In this document: piece by piece, positions 49,734-58,784 of the stretch
Layout of the letters: each line of letters begins with the position of its first letter
Numbering within the stretch: the stretch's first letter is position 1
DNA from: Pseudolysinimonas sp051954455
GTDB taxonomy: Bacteria; Actinomycetota; Actinomycetes; Actinomycetales; Microbacteriaceae
DNA length: 64,000 nt
Assembly: GCF_051954455.1 (NCBI RefSeq)
Contig: NZ_JBQCHS010000034.1
Span: forward strand, 54,974 to 118,973
Reading direction: 5' to 3'
Position numbers and translations under genes: made by a program
The notes under the pieces: model-generated
Seen by the model: only the letters and a program-made list of their open reading frames with translations
Told to the model about the DNA's origin: nothing
Database searches by the model: none

Positions 49734-50698
49734 GCGGCGCGGGTGGCCGGGGGCTCGATGTCGGAGAGGATGCGGGTGATCACGTCGATGCCGGTGGTGC
49801 CGGCGAACTCGGCCTCCGGGTCGACGATGACGCGGTGCGCGAGCACCGGCACGGCGAGCTCGCGCACGTCGTCCGGGATGACGTAGGGGCGGCCGTTGGA
49901 CAGCGCCCATCCCTTCGTGGCGCGGGCGAGGGCCATGGCGCCGCGCATCGAGACGCCGAGCGTGACGTCGTCGCGCGAGCGGGTCGCCGAGACGATCGCG
50001 TTGACGTACTCCATGACGCTCGGCTCGACGTGCACGTCGCCGACGAGCTGGCTCATGCTCGAGACGGAGCTCGCGGCGATGATCGGCTTGACGAGGTTCG
50101 CGCGCGCGCGGTCGGACGGGTCGAGCAGCAGCGAGAGCGCGGTCGCGTCGTCGGGGTAGCCGAGCGAGGTCTTGATGAGGAACCGGTCGAGCTGCGCCTC
50201 CGGCAGCGTGTACGTCCCGGCCTGCTCGATGGGGTTCTGCGTCGCGATGACCATGAACGGCGACCCCACCGGGTAGCCGACGCCGTCGACCGTGACGACT
50301 CCCTCCTCCATGACCTCGAGGAGGGAGGACTGCGTCTTCGGCGAGGCGCGGTTGATCTCGTCGGCGAGCACGATCGACGCGAAGACCGGGCCCTTGTGGA
50401 ACTCGAACACGCCCTTCGACTGGTCGTAGATCGTGACGCCCGTCACGTCCGAGGGCAGCAGGTCGGGCGTGAACTGGATGCGCGAGTGGGTGCCGTCGAT
50501 CGTGTTGGCGAGCGACTTGGCGAGCACGGTCTTGCCCGTGCCGGGGTAGTCCTCGAGGAGCACGTGCCCGTCGCTCAGGAGCGCCGTGAGCACCAGCCGG
50601 ATCACCTGCCGCTTGCCGAGGATCGCCTGGTCGATGTTGTCGACGAGCTTGCCGAACGCGTCGGCGAACCAGGTCGCCTGCTCCTGGGTGACGGGCAT
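49730..50698 (-). CDS. MoxR family AAA+ ATPase (secretion-island copy)
   Basis: A 322-residue MoxR ATPase: Walker A DYPGTGKTVLAKSLANT, Walker B LADEINRASPKTQSSLLEVM, sensor VIATQNPIEQAGTYTLPEAQ and a C-terminal lid. It lacks the long unconserved N-terminus of its paralogue at 16633-17754. It follows the giant gene by 39 bases and likely belongs to the transcript initiated at palindrome copy 3. Confidence 0.92.
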   Translation of the reverse strand: MPVTQEQATWFADAFGKLVDNIDQAILGKRQVIRLVLTALLSDGHVLLEDYPGTGKTVLAKSLANTIDGTHSRIQFTPDLLPSDVTGVTIYDQSKGVFEFHKGPVFASIVLADEINRASPKTQSSLLEVMEEGVVTVDGVGYPVGSPFMVIATQNPIEQAGTYTLPEAQLDRFLIKTSLGYPDDATALSLLLDPSDRARANLVKPIIAASSVSSMSQLVGDVHVEPSVMEYVNAIVSATRSRDDVTLGVSMRGAMALARATKGWALSNGRPYVIPDDVRELAVPVLAHRVIVDPEAEFAGTTGIDVITRILSDIEPPATRAA

Positions 50699-50737
50699 TG
50701 TCGTGGGGTCTCCTGCGGCTGGTGGTCGGATGTCGGG

Positions 50738-53700
50738 CTAGGGCGTTCGGCCGGTGTCGGGCAGGGAGTCCCAGCCGGTGAAGTTCGGGGTCGTGTAGTA
50801 GACCGTGCCGGTGGCCGAATTGGTCACCCGCACCTGGATGTTGTCGCTGTTGCGGGTGCCGAGGCCGTTCTGCAGCGTGAGGTTGCCGCTTCCGCTCAGC
50901 GTCGTGTGCGTGACGTAGAAGCCGCCCGCGTCACCGTTGATCGTGGTCACGACGTCGTAGGTGCCCGCGGCGAAGTTCTGGTACGAGATGCCGACGTAGT
51001 GGCAGCCGCTGCAGTAGTTGACGGAGGCGCCCTTGTAGACGTTGCCGCTCTTGGCGGGGGGCTGCACGTTCTGCGGCGTGACCGAGTTGGACGTCGATAC
51101 CGGGCCCGCGGTGCCATTGCCGACGGCCCGGACGCGCATCGTGTACTGCGTCCCGAAGTCGCCCTGGAAGGTGTCGCCCGAGTTGTGCGCCGTCCATCCG
51201 CCACCGTTGATGGAGACCTGGTAGCTGACTGCGACGTTGGACTTGGCGGCGCTCCAGCTCATCGTGACGGTGCGGTCGCCGTCGGCTCCCTTGCTCAGAC
51301 GTGCGTTCGGCGGAGCGCCGGGGGTCGAGGTGGCGCTGTTCGACGCGGAGCTCGCACCGCTGGTGAGCCCACCTGCGTTGGTCGCGGTGACGGTGAACGT
51401 GTAGGCCTTGCCCAGCGGCAGGTTGGCCGTCGCACTGGTCCCGGACACCTGTCCCGTCAGACCCGTGTTGGCGCGCCACGTGTAGTGGTCGATGGCGCGC
51501 CCGTTGCCGTTGGCGCCGCCCCACGACAGAGCGATGTCGCCCGAGCCGTCTTGGGTACCCGAAGCGGACACGGAGGACGGCGGCGACGGGTGCCCGAAGG
51601 GCACCGCCCCGTTGCTCGCCGGCGACGCCTGGCCGTTGCCCAGGACGTTCCGCGCGAACACCGAGAAGTTGTAGGTCTTGCCGTTCGTGAGGCCCGTGAT
51701 GGTGGTCTGGCTCGTGTCGGCGCCGACCGTCACCTCCTGCGGACCGCCGATGACGTGATAGTCCAGGATCGGCTCGCCGTTGCTCGCGGGGATCTTCCAC
51801 GAGATCGTCACCGCGCGGTCGCTCTCCTGCACGATCGTGGGTGCCGGCTGGATCTGCGCCGGAACGTCGCGCACGGTCACGAGCAGACGTCCGGTCACGT
51901 CGCGGCTCGGGTCCTCGGTCGCGTCGCGCACGGTGTACGTGATGCTGACGACGCCGATGAACGAGGCGTCGGGGCGCACGGTCACGTCGCCCGACGAGGT
52001 GAAGCTCACGCTCGCGGAGGTCTGGGCCGAGTTGTCGACCTTGGCGGCGGTCAGCTGCAGCGGCTTGCCCTGGTCGCTGAACGGGTTGTAGTCGTTCTGC
52101 AGCACGTTCACGGTGACGGGCTTGGCGCGCTGCGCCTTCACATCGTCCTCGATCGCCTGCGCCCGCGGGCGGGTCGAGGGCACGGTGACGACGTGCACGG
52201 TGCCGGGCACGGTGTAGTCGCGGTAGCGGATCTGGAACTTCAGATCGGCGGTCGTGCCGACGCGCGTGCCCTGCGGTGACGAGACGCTGAGCGTGCCGCC
52301 GTTCAGCGAACCGGAGACGAAGTCGGTCGTGCCGGTCAGGTCGCCGTACTGGAACTGCGAGATGACGTTGCGGTTCGGATGCGCGGTCGCGGCCCGCAGG
52401 TCGACCTGCTTCGCCGGCTCCCCCGCCTCGATCTGCACCGTCATCGTCGTGAACGACGGCGCGACGTCCGACTGGTCGGGGTTGCCGACCGTGAGCGGCA
52501 TCGTGATGAGGGCCTTGCGCCCCGTCGGATCGGCGGCGGAGTCGCCGTCGGTGACCTGGAAGGTGATCGCGGTCTCGCCGCGGAACCCCTTCTGCGCGGC
52601 GAAGCGGATGGTGTTCTTGTCGACCACGAGCGACGTTCCGTCGCTGCCCGGCGCGTTGACGAGCTGCGGGTCGCTGATGATCGCCGGCCGCCCTGAGGGC
52701 ACCACGAGGATGTCCTTGAGCTTCCACTGCTCCTCGCCGTTCTGCGGGATGACGGGATGCGTCCCCGGCTTGAGGTACGGCGGCGGCGAGTACTCCGACC
52801 CGGCACGCGGCGGCACGATGATGAACGCCTGAGCGCTCAGCGAGGGATCGGTGGGGTCGGTCACCTTGTACGCGATCGCGACCCGCTGGTCCTGCGCGTG
52901 CACGGTGATCTTCTGCCCGCTCACGTCGCCGAGGTCGCCGTTCGGGCCGCTGGTGGCGATCTTGAGCGCGGAGTTCTCGCCGTTGGGGTTCTGGATGAGC
53001 TTCGCCACGTCGACCGTGTAGCTCGAGCGGTTCACGAGGTCGTCCGGCGAGATGTACTCGTCCTCGGCGGTCGGCGGCATGATCCGCGCGTTCTTGTCGA
53101 CGCGCACGATGATGAACGCGTCGTCCTGGCCGCCCTGCCCGTTCGAGATCCGGTAGCCGACGTTGTACGAGCCCTCGGTCTTCGGCGCCCCGATGATCAC
53201 GCGACTGCCCTCGACCTTCGCGGTCAGGCGCTTGTCGACGAGCGTGAGCTTCTTGTCGAGCGTGATCGCGTAGCCGTTGGGGTCCGAGTCGTTCAGCAGC
53301 GGCTGCACCGCGATCGTCTTGCCCGGCCGCACGGAGACGGTGTCGTCGACCGCGTTCGGCGGCTGCGACTCGGCGGCGCGCGGGATGACGCCGATCCGCA
53401 CCTCGCCGATGACCGTCTTGCCGAGGGTGTCCTCCACCGCGTAGCGGAACGTGTCGGTGCCGCTCGACTTGACGTAGGCCTCGTAGGTGAAGTGGTCGCT
53501 CGCCGTCGCGACGATCCGGCCGAGCTGCGGCGGGGTCGTGACGCCGACGAGCGTGACCGAGTCGCCGTCCGGGTCGATGCCGTTGAGCGGCACGTCGATG
53601 CTCACCTTCGACCCCGAGAAGGTGCGGGCGGTCTGCGGGCTCGGTTCCGGCGGACGGTCGGTCTTGGGGTCCATCGCCGTCACGGTGAAGGTGACGGTCG

Positions 53701-56299
53701 CGTCGGCGGCCTCGCCGTACTGGTCGACGGTGCGGTAGACGGCGGAGTACACGCCCGCCTTCTTGGGCGCCTGGTACCGCACGGTGTCGCCGGAGACGAA
53801 CACGACCCCGTCGCCGGCGCCGCGGGTGTCGACGAGCTGCGGCGCCACGCTCAGCTGCGCCTGATCCGGGCTCGTGTCGTTGGCGAGCACGTTCACGGTC
53901 GCGATGTCGCCGGCGCGCACCGTGACGTGGTCGTCGACGGCGATCGGCGGCTGCCGGTCGACCACGGGCGGGACGGGCACGATCGTGACGCCCGCGACGG
54001 CGGTCGCGATGCCGTCCGACACCGTGTAGGTGAACTGGGTCTGCCGGTTCAGCGCGGCGGAGTCGCTGATGCGGATGACGGTGTTGCCGAGCGTCTCGAC
54101 CTTGACACCCGGGTCGAGCGCCGAGGTGTCGACCGACTGGATGGCGAGCACGGCGCCGGACGGCGACACGTCGTTGTCGAGCACGTGCACCTCGGTCGAC
54201 TGCCCCTGGCGCAGGTACGCGGTGTCGGTCACCGCGACGGGCGGGATCGCCTTCTCGGGGCGCGGATCGAAGTCGACGCGCACGAGACCCGTCGAGGTGC
54301 TCGGACCGGCGCCGAGCGCGTACTGGAAGTACACGGCGCCCGCGGACGACGACGTCACGTCGATCGTCCCCGCGTCCAGATTCGGCGTGACCGTGGCGCC
54401 CCCCGGCACGTCCTTGACCCCGAGCAGCTGCAGCGCCTGCCCGTTCGGCGAGGTGTCGTTCTGCAGCGGGGAGATCGTGACCGTGTCGCCCACGAAGCCC
54501 TGCCCGAAGTCCGGGGTGCCGACGGGGTCCAGCGATCCCGCCGGCTTCACGTCGACGGTGAGCTCGCCGGGCGCCTGGGCGCGGCCGTCCGAGACGATGA
54601 AGTTGACGGTCTTGACCCCGACCTGACCGCTCGTCGCCTGGAAGGTGACCGTGCCGTCCGGGGTGTACCGCACCTGGTCGCCGGAGGCCGCCGTCGCGTT
54701 CTGCAGCAGGATGTCGTCGCCGTCCGGATCCTGGAAGTCGCGCAGCACGTTGTACGTGATGGTCTGCCCGTCCTCGACGCTCACCGCGGCCTTGCGGTGC
54801 GACACGGGTGCGGAGTTCTGGTCCGGCGGGACGACGTGCACGTCGACCGTCGTCTCGGCCGTGCCGTTCGGCCGGCCGTCGCTGATCGTGTAGCGGAAGG
54901 AGGCGCTGCCGGCCGCATCGGCCGCGGGCGTGAACTGCAGAGCACGGCCGCCGTCGATCGGGTCGAGGTGGCCGAGCGACTCCGGAATGGCGGTGAAGTC
55001 GGTGATGACGAGCACGTCGCCGTCGGGGTCGGTGTCGTTGTCGAGCACCGGGAGGATGGTGGTGCGGCCGGCCCGGACGCCGAAGGTGTCGGGGTTGGCG
55101 GTCGGCGGGTGGTTGACCGCGGTCCGCTTCGCCAGGGTGTCCTCGAACGACTCCACGCTCGACTTGGTCTTGTCGACCTGGTCGTTCTGCTGCTCCTTGG
55201 GCGGCGTGACCTCGGACCAGTTGTCGACGAGGTGGAGCGAGTCGGCCATGACCCAGACGTTGCCGGTGTCGAGGTTGTTGAGGGCCACCACGTGCCCGTT
55301 GACGCGGAAGGCGAGCTCGTCGCCCGAGGTGTTCTGCTCGATCGTCTCCCGGATCGGCTTCTTGCCGTCGCACGCGAGGACGTACCGCTGGGAGGAGCCC
55401 CACGCGCCGTGCGCGCACCCGTCGACCCAGACCGGCGCGATGGCGCCGTTGCCGGAGGCGGAGTCCGGGATGTCCGCCGCGATCCGGGTGACGGATCCGC
55501 CGCCGAGCGGCACCTCCATGAGCTCCGCGCGCCCGGCCACGACGACGTAGCCGTTCCGGGCCCCCGCCTGCTGCAGCTTCAGCCCCGGGGCCGGCAGGTT
55601 GACGGTCGGACCGCCGACCACCGTGAGCTTCTTCGACCCCGGTTCGAGGACGACCGCCGTGTCCCCCACCGACGTGATCTCGTTGTCGCGCGGGATGTCG
55701 GCCCCCGTCGAGGTGGGCCGCGATCCCGGCCGGTCGATCTGCACGATCCGCCCGGTCTTCGGCGCCGTCGCGATGACGACCCCGTCCGGTGTGACCGTCG
55801 CGTGAGCGCCCGCGCCGAGCGTGATGTCGGGGTGGCGGGTGTGCGGGTCGAAGCTCAGCTGATTGGTGACGTCGACCGACCAGAGGCGGCCGTTCGCGGG
55901 GTCGACGATGGCGAGGGTGGATCCCCCGAGCGTCACCTCCGCGCCCTTCGGCAGGTCGGCGCGCTGCTCGAGCGTGGTGAACGCGGGATCGATCCGCTCG
56001 ATCGTGTTCGCCGTGCGGTTGATCAGGAAGACGTCCTTGCCCTGCTGCACGACGTCCATCGACGCCGTCGTCGCCTGCACGGAGGCGTCGAGCTCGTCGA
56101 TCTGCCGGTTGAGTCGGCCGCCGAGCTCGAGGTGCGAGTTCGTGACCCAGACGTCGCGCTGGGTGAGGTCGACGTCGGTGACCGGGAAGCCGTGGTAGAG
56201 CGCCGCGACGGTCAGCGGAACGCCCGCCGCGACCGCGATGACGGTGCCCGAGGCGACCGTCTTGCGGCCGCGCGACCATCCGCGCAGCCAGCGCAGCAT
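50738..56299 (-). CDS. giant membrane-anchored cadherin-like/FN3 repeat protein
   Basis: A 1853-residue surface protein: an N-terminal uncleaved membrane anchor (about 13-35), a propeller-like region with repeated short strands (about 45-370), then a long series of roughly 90-100-residue cadherin/Ig-like repeats marked by NDTDPDGD, NDTSPNGQ, DNDVSPSG, ANDTSPDQ and NDSDPNGY, three FN3-like domains from about 1490 to 1740 (VTISWKIPASNGEPILDYHV, IALSWGGANGNGRAIDHYTW), and a C-terminal module with YCSGCHYVGISYQNF and ending GWDSLPDTGRTP. No sortase signal or second membrane span at the end. The start at 56299 is chosen because the -10 box at 56361-56356 excludes the upstream ATG at 56365. Probably a secretion-linked cell-surface filament or adhesin. 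Confidence 0.88.
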   Translation of the reverse strand: MLRWLRGWSRGRKTVASGTVIAVAAGVPLTVAALYHGFPVTDVDLTQRDVWVTNSHLELGGRLNRQIDELDASVQATTASMDVVQQGKDVFLINRTANTIERIDPAFTTLEQRADLPKGAEVTLGGSTLAIVDPANGRLWSVDVTNQLSFDPHTRHPDITLGAGAHATVTPDGVVIATAPKTGRIVQIDRPGSRPTSTGADIPRDNEITSVGDTAVVLEPGSKKLTVVGGPTVNLPAPGLKLQQAGARNGYVVVAGRAELMEVPLGGGSVTRIAADIPDSASGNGAIAPVWVDGCAHGAWGSSQRYVLACDGKKPIRETIEQNTSGDELAFRVNGHVVALNNLDTGNVWVMADSLHLVDNWSEVTPPKEQQNDQVDKTKSSVESFEDTLAKRTAVNHPPTANPDTFGVRAGRTTILPVLDNDTDPDGDVLVITDFTAIPESLGHLDPIDGGRALQFTPAADAAGSASFRYTISDGRPNGTAETTVDVHVVPPDQNSAPVSHRKAAVSVEDGQTITYNVLRDFQDPDGDDILLQNATAASGDQVRYTPDGTVTFQATSGQVGVKTVNFIVSDGRAQAPGELTVDVKPAGSLDPVGTPDFGQGFVGDTVTISPLQNDTSPNGQALQLLGVKDVPGGATVTPNLDAGTIDVTSSSAGAVYFQYALGAGPSTSTGLVRVDFDPRPEKAIPPVAVTDTAYLRQGQSTEVHVLDNDVSPSGAVLAIQSVDTSALDPGVKVETLGNTVIRISDSAALNRQTQFTYTVSDGIATAVAGVTIVPVPPVVDRQPPIAVDDHVTVRAGDIATVNVLANDTSPDQAQLSVAPQLVDTRGAGDGVVFVSGDTVRYQAPKKAGVYSAVYRTVDQYGEAADATVTFTVTAMDPKTDRPPEPSPQTARTFSGSKVSIDVPLNGIDPDGDSVTLVGVTTPPQLGRIVATASDHFTYEAYVKSSGTDTFRYAVEDTLGKTVIGEVRIGVIPRAAESQPPNAVDDTVSVRPGKTIAVQPLLNDSDPNGYAITLDKKLTLVDKRLTAKVEGSRVIIGAPKTEGSYNVGYRISNGQGGQDDAFIIVRVDKNARIMPPTAEDEYISPDDLVNRSSYTVDVAKLIQNPNGENSALKIATSGPNGDLGDVSGQKITVHAQDQRVAIAYKVTDPTDPSLSAQAFIIVPPRAGSEYSPPPYLKPGTHPVIPQNGEEQWKLKDILVVPSGRPAIISDPQLVNAPGSDGTSLVVDKNTIRFAAQKGFRGETAITFQVTDGDSAADPTGRKALITMPLTVGNPDQSDVAPSFTTMTVQIEAGEPAKQVDLRAATAHPNRNVISQFQYGDLTGTTDFVSGSLNGGTLSVSSPQGTRVGTTADLKFQIRYRDYTVPGTVHVVTVPSTRPRAQAIEDDVKAQRAKPVTVNVLQNDYNPFSDQGKPLQLTAAKVDNSAQTSASVSFTSSGDVTVRPDASFIGVVSITYTVRDATEDPSRDVTGRLLVTVRDVPAQIQPAPTIVQESDRAVTISWKIPASNGEPILDYHVIGGPQEVTVGADTSQTTITGLTNGKTYNFSVFARNVLGNGQASPASNGAVPFGHPSPPSSVSASGTQDGSGDIALSWGGANGNGRAIDHYTWRANTGLTGQVSGTSATANLPLGKAYTFTVTATNAGGLTSGASSASNSATSTPGAPPNARLSKGADGDRTVTMSWSAAKSNVAVSYQVSINGGGWTAHNSGDTFQGDFGTQYTMRVRAVGNGTAGPVSTSNSVTPQNVQPPAKSGNVYKGASVNYCSGCHYVGISYQNFAAGTYDVVTTINGDAGGFYVTHTTLSGSGNLTLQNGLGTRNSDNIQVRVTNSATGTVYYTTPNFTGWDSLPDTGRTP

Positions 56300-56355
56300 T
56301 CGGCACCCCCGCAGCGGATCAGACGTCGGATTCGTCGCATGTCGAACGACGCTCG

Positions 56356-56402
56356 ACGGTAACACGGGGCCTCTCCGTGCTCGAATGGGGAGGACTCCCC
56401 AT
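56356..56402 (-). promoter_or_regulatory. palindrome copy 3 and -10 box of the giant surface protein gene
   Basis: ATGGGGAGGACTCCCCAT at 56385-56402 keeps both eight-base arms with spacer GA. On the minus strand it is followed by exactly 23 bases and TACCGT (56361-56356), the same geometry as copy 2. The -35 position reads TCGAGC, again not a consensus. The palindrome begins just after the end of the FHA-HTH gene. Confidence 0.75.
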
Positions 56403-56406
56403 CGCG

Positions 56407-57132
56407 TCAGTCCTCAGCAGTCTCCCGGGCTGCCTCGTCGAGGAGCGGCAGGTCGGCGACCGAGACGAGGTGGCTGGCGACGGCGTACTCGACGAGCCGC
56501 GCCCGACGTCCGGTCGCGATCCGGCCCGGTCCGCCGCGGAGTCCCGGCACGCCGAGCTTGTCGAGCTTCTCGCAGACGTTGTCGAGCTTGCGGTTGAAGG
56601 TCGTCATCGACCAGCCGAGCCGCTTCGCCGCGTCGGCGGAGGCGGGGATGGCGCCGCGGCCCGGTACCGATTGGGTGAGCACGCCCTCCGCGAGAGCGAG
56701 CACGAGCTGCCGTTGCGAGCGGGTGAGGGTCACGGGCATGATCGTCGTCGCGCTGGAGTGGGGGGTCGCCGAGGTACTGGTGTTGAAGAAGTCCGCCTCG
56801 GTGCGGATCGTGAAGTCGTAGGTCGTGGAGCCGGCGCTGAACATGACGTGCATCGTCGGGAACACGATGGGCAGCTTCGCCCCCGGCGCGAGCCAGGCCT
56901 GCACCTGGCCGGTCCCGTCGCTGACCGTGGCGGACAGGAGACTGCCGACGTTGGCGAGCCACCACATCTCGTACTCGACCCGCAGCGCGAGGAAGTGCCG
57001 GTGCAGGTAGGGGTTGTCGTCGATGCTGAGGTCGGCCTCGCGCCCGACCGTGAACTCCTCGCCCGGCTGGACGACGTACTCCTCGCCGACGAAGTCGACG
57101 GTGAGCGTGCCGAGGGCGGGGGCGTCGGTCAT
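56407..57132 (-). CDS. FHA-like protein with C-terminal helix-turn-helix, copy 1
   Basis: A 241-residue soluble protein. The first 110 residues are an FHA-type beta sandwich (TVGREADLSIDDNPYLHRHF) in which the usual Ser of the pThr pocket is not clear. Residues about 140-225 form a helical DNA-binding-like domain: LTRSQRQLVLALAEGVL, then DAAKRLGWSMTTFNRKLDNV, then EKLDKLGVPGLRGG, which resembles sigma region 4/LuxR-type helix-turn-helix. It lies next to palindrome copy 3 and overlaps the kinase gene by ATGA, making it the prime candidate for the regulator of the palindrome. DNA binding is inferred. Confidence 0.8.
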   Translation of the reverse strand: MTDAPALGTLTVDFVGEEYVVQPGEEFTVGREADLSIDDNPYLHRHFLALRVEYEMWWLANVGSLLSATVSDGTGQVQAWLAPGAKLPIVFPTMHVMFSAGSTTYDFTIRTEADFFNTSTSATPHSSATTIMPVTLTRSQRQLVLALAEGVLTQSVPGRGAIPASADAAKRLGWSMTTFNRKLDNVCEKLDKLGVPGLRGGPGRIATGRRARLVEYAVASHLVSVADLPLLDEAARETAED

Positions 57133-58784
57133 GCGGAGCATCCCGTCGTCGGCTCGGACGTGCGCCCGTCGGGCGCGATCGTGTTGAGGCGCACGCAGAC
57201 GCGCTGACCGGGGGTGACGCCCGTGCGGACAACAACCGGATCCTTCACCCCGGTGCGCGATTCCGGGTCCTCGGCCGGCGCCCACTGGTAGCCGGCCGCG
57301 TTGGGCACCGGCGCGAACGTGAAGGTCACGGAGGTGCCGTCGGCGCTCGGTTGGGCGCTGAGGAACTTCGGCGCCTGCGGGGCGCCTCCGATGACGGCGC
57401 TCGACCCGGATCCGGTGGGGCTCGGCTGCGGCTGCGGCCGGCCGGCGGTCACGCCGATCGACACGGCCACGGCGACCGCGACGACCACGAGCCCACCAAC
57501 GGCGATGAGGGCGGCCGGGCGCGGGCGGCGGCGCGGTGATCCCGGATCCATCGCGGGCTCGGCGGCGGGCTCCGCGGGAGCGGATGACGGGGCGGGCTCG
57601 GAGCGTCGTGGGTGGAGCACGGTCTGCTCGAGGACGGGGGCCGACGCGCTCGACGCGGCCGGGGGCTGGGCGGCGACGGTCGCCACCCCGCGGACGCGCG
57701 TCTCCGGCAGGTCGGCGGCGACGCCCGCAGCGGGAGGCACGGCGACCGGCGGCACGATGACGGGCTGCGGGGCGATCGGCTGCGCCGCGATGACGCTGAC
57801 CCCGCCGAGCCGCGTCTCGGGCGCGTCGTCGCTCGGCGGCGCCGGCTCGTCGTCGTCGGAGCCGCCCGCCGAGGGCAGCTCGATCCCGGTCGGCGCGTAG
57901 CCGAGCTCCAGCTCGACCCGCTGGAGCGCTCGCGCGAAGTCGACCGCCGACTGGTAGCGGTCGGCGCGGCGCACGGCCATCCCGCGCGTGAGCACGGCGA
58001 TGAGCGAGGCCGGCACGTCGTCGCGATCCATCGGGGTGATGGCGCCGCGTTCGATGCGCCCGATGAGGTCGAGCGTGCCGTTCGGCCGGCCCGGGACCTC
58101 GAACGGCGTCCGAGCGGCGAGGAGCGTCCAGATCGTCGCGGCGAGCGAGAACACGTCGGAGCGGACGTCGGGATCCGGATCGTCCTCGAACATCTCGGGC
58201 GGCGACCACGGCACGCTCATGCCGACCGACTGACCGGTCGCGCCGGTCTCCTCCCCGCGCAGCATGCCCGACGTGGTCGTGTGCACGGGCAGCTCGTCGA
58301 CGGCGGACGAGATCCCGAAATCGGTGAGTGCGGGCCAGCCGTACTCGTTGGTGAGCACGTTCGCCGGCTTGATGTCGCGGTGCAGGATCCCCGCCGCGTG
58401 CGCCGTCGCGACCGCGCTCGAGAGCCGGACCCCGGTGCGGAGCGCGTCGACGACCGAGAAGCGCTGCCTCTTGTACTGCTCGCTGAGGCTGGGGCCCGCG
58501 CAGTACTCCATGACGAAGTAGGGCCGCTCGTCGGGCGTGATGTCGGCGGAGTGGATCGTGACGATGAACGGATGCGCCGACAGCTGCGCCATGAGGTTCG
58601 CCTCGTCGACGAAGGCGCGGCGCGCGGCCGGGGTGAGCTCGTCGGCCAGCAGCACCTTGACGGCGACCTGGCGGCGCGGCAGATGCTGACGGTAGAGGAA
58701 GACATCCGAGAACCCGCCCGCGCCGAGCAGCCGCTGGTACTCGTAGCCGGGCAGCTCCGGCGGCGGCGAGGCGACCCGCCTCAT
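57129..58784 (-). CDS. Ser/Thr protein kinase, PknB-like, with external FN3-like domain
   Basis: A 551-residue membrane receptor kinase. Kinase domain 14-295: glycine loop LLGAGGFSDVFL, Lys43 in AVKVL, catalytic loop HRDIKPANVL (Asp137), DFG at 155-157 and PPEMF in place of APE. A proline-rich juxtamembrane region leads to one span (about 424-447) and an external fibronectin-like module of about 80 residues (VTFTFAPVPNAAGYQWAPAE). The ending CSA has a Cys pair (VCVRLNT and TTGCSA). Expected substrates are the FHA proteins or the secretion ATPase. It overlaps both neighbours (ATGA). Confidence 0.93.
   Translation of the reverse strand: MRRVASPPPELPGYEYQRLLGAGGFSDVFLYRQHLPRRQVAVKVLLADELTPAARRAFVDEANLMAQLSAHPFIVTIHSADITPDERPYFVMEYCAGPSLSEQYKRQRFSVVDALRTGVRLSSAVATAHAAGILHRDIKPANVLTNEYGWPALTDFGISSAVDELPVHTTTSGMLRGEETGATGQSVGMSVPWSPPEMFEDDPDPDVRSDVFSLAATIWTLLAARTPFEVPGRPNGTLDLIGRIERGAITPMDRDDVPASLIAVLTRGMAVRRADRYQSAVDFARALQRVELELGYAPTGIELPSAGGSDDDEPAPPSDDAPETRLGGVSVIAAQPIAPQPVIVPPVAVPPAAGVAADLPETRVRGVATVAAQPPAASSASAPVLEQTVLHPRRSEPAPSSAPAEPAAEPAMDPGSPRRRPRPAALIAVGGLVVVAVAVAVSIGVTAGRPQPQPSPTGSGSSAVIGGAPQAPKFLSAQPSADGTSVTFTFAPVPNAAGYQWAPAEDPESRTGVKDPVVVRTGVTPGQRVCVRLNTIAPDGRTSEPTTGCSA

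Noticed and set aside
56300..56365. Upstream ATG at 56365 as start of the giant protein
   Set aside because: The codons 56365-56300 overlap the -10 box at 56361-56356, so transcription would begin after that ATG. The ATG at 56299 also gives a normal basic residue run before the membrane anchor.
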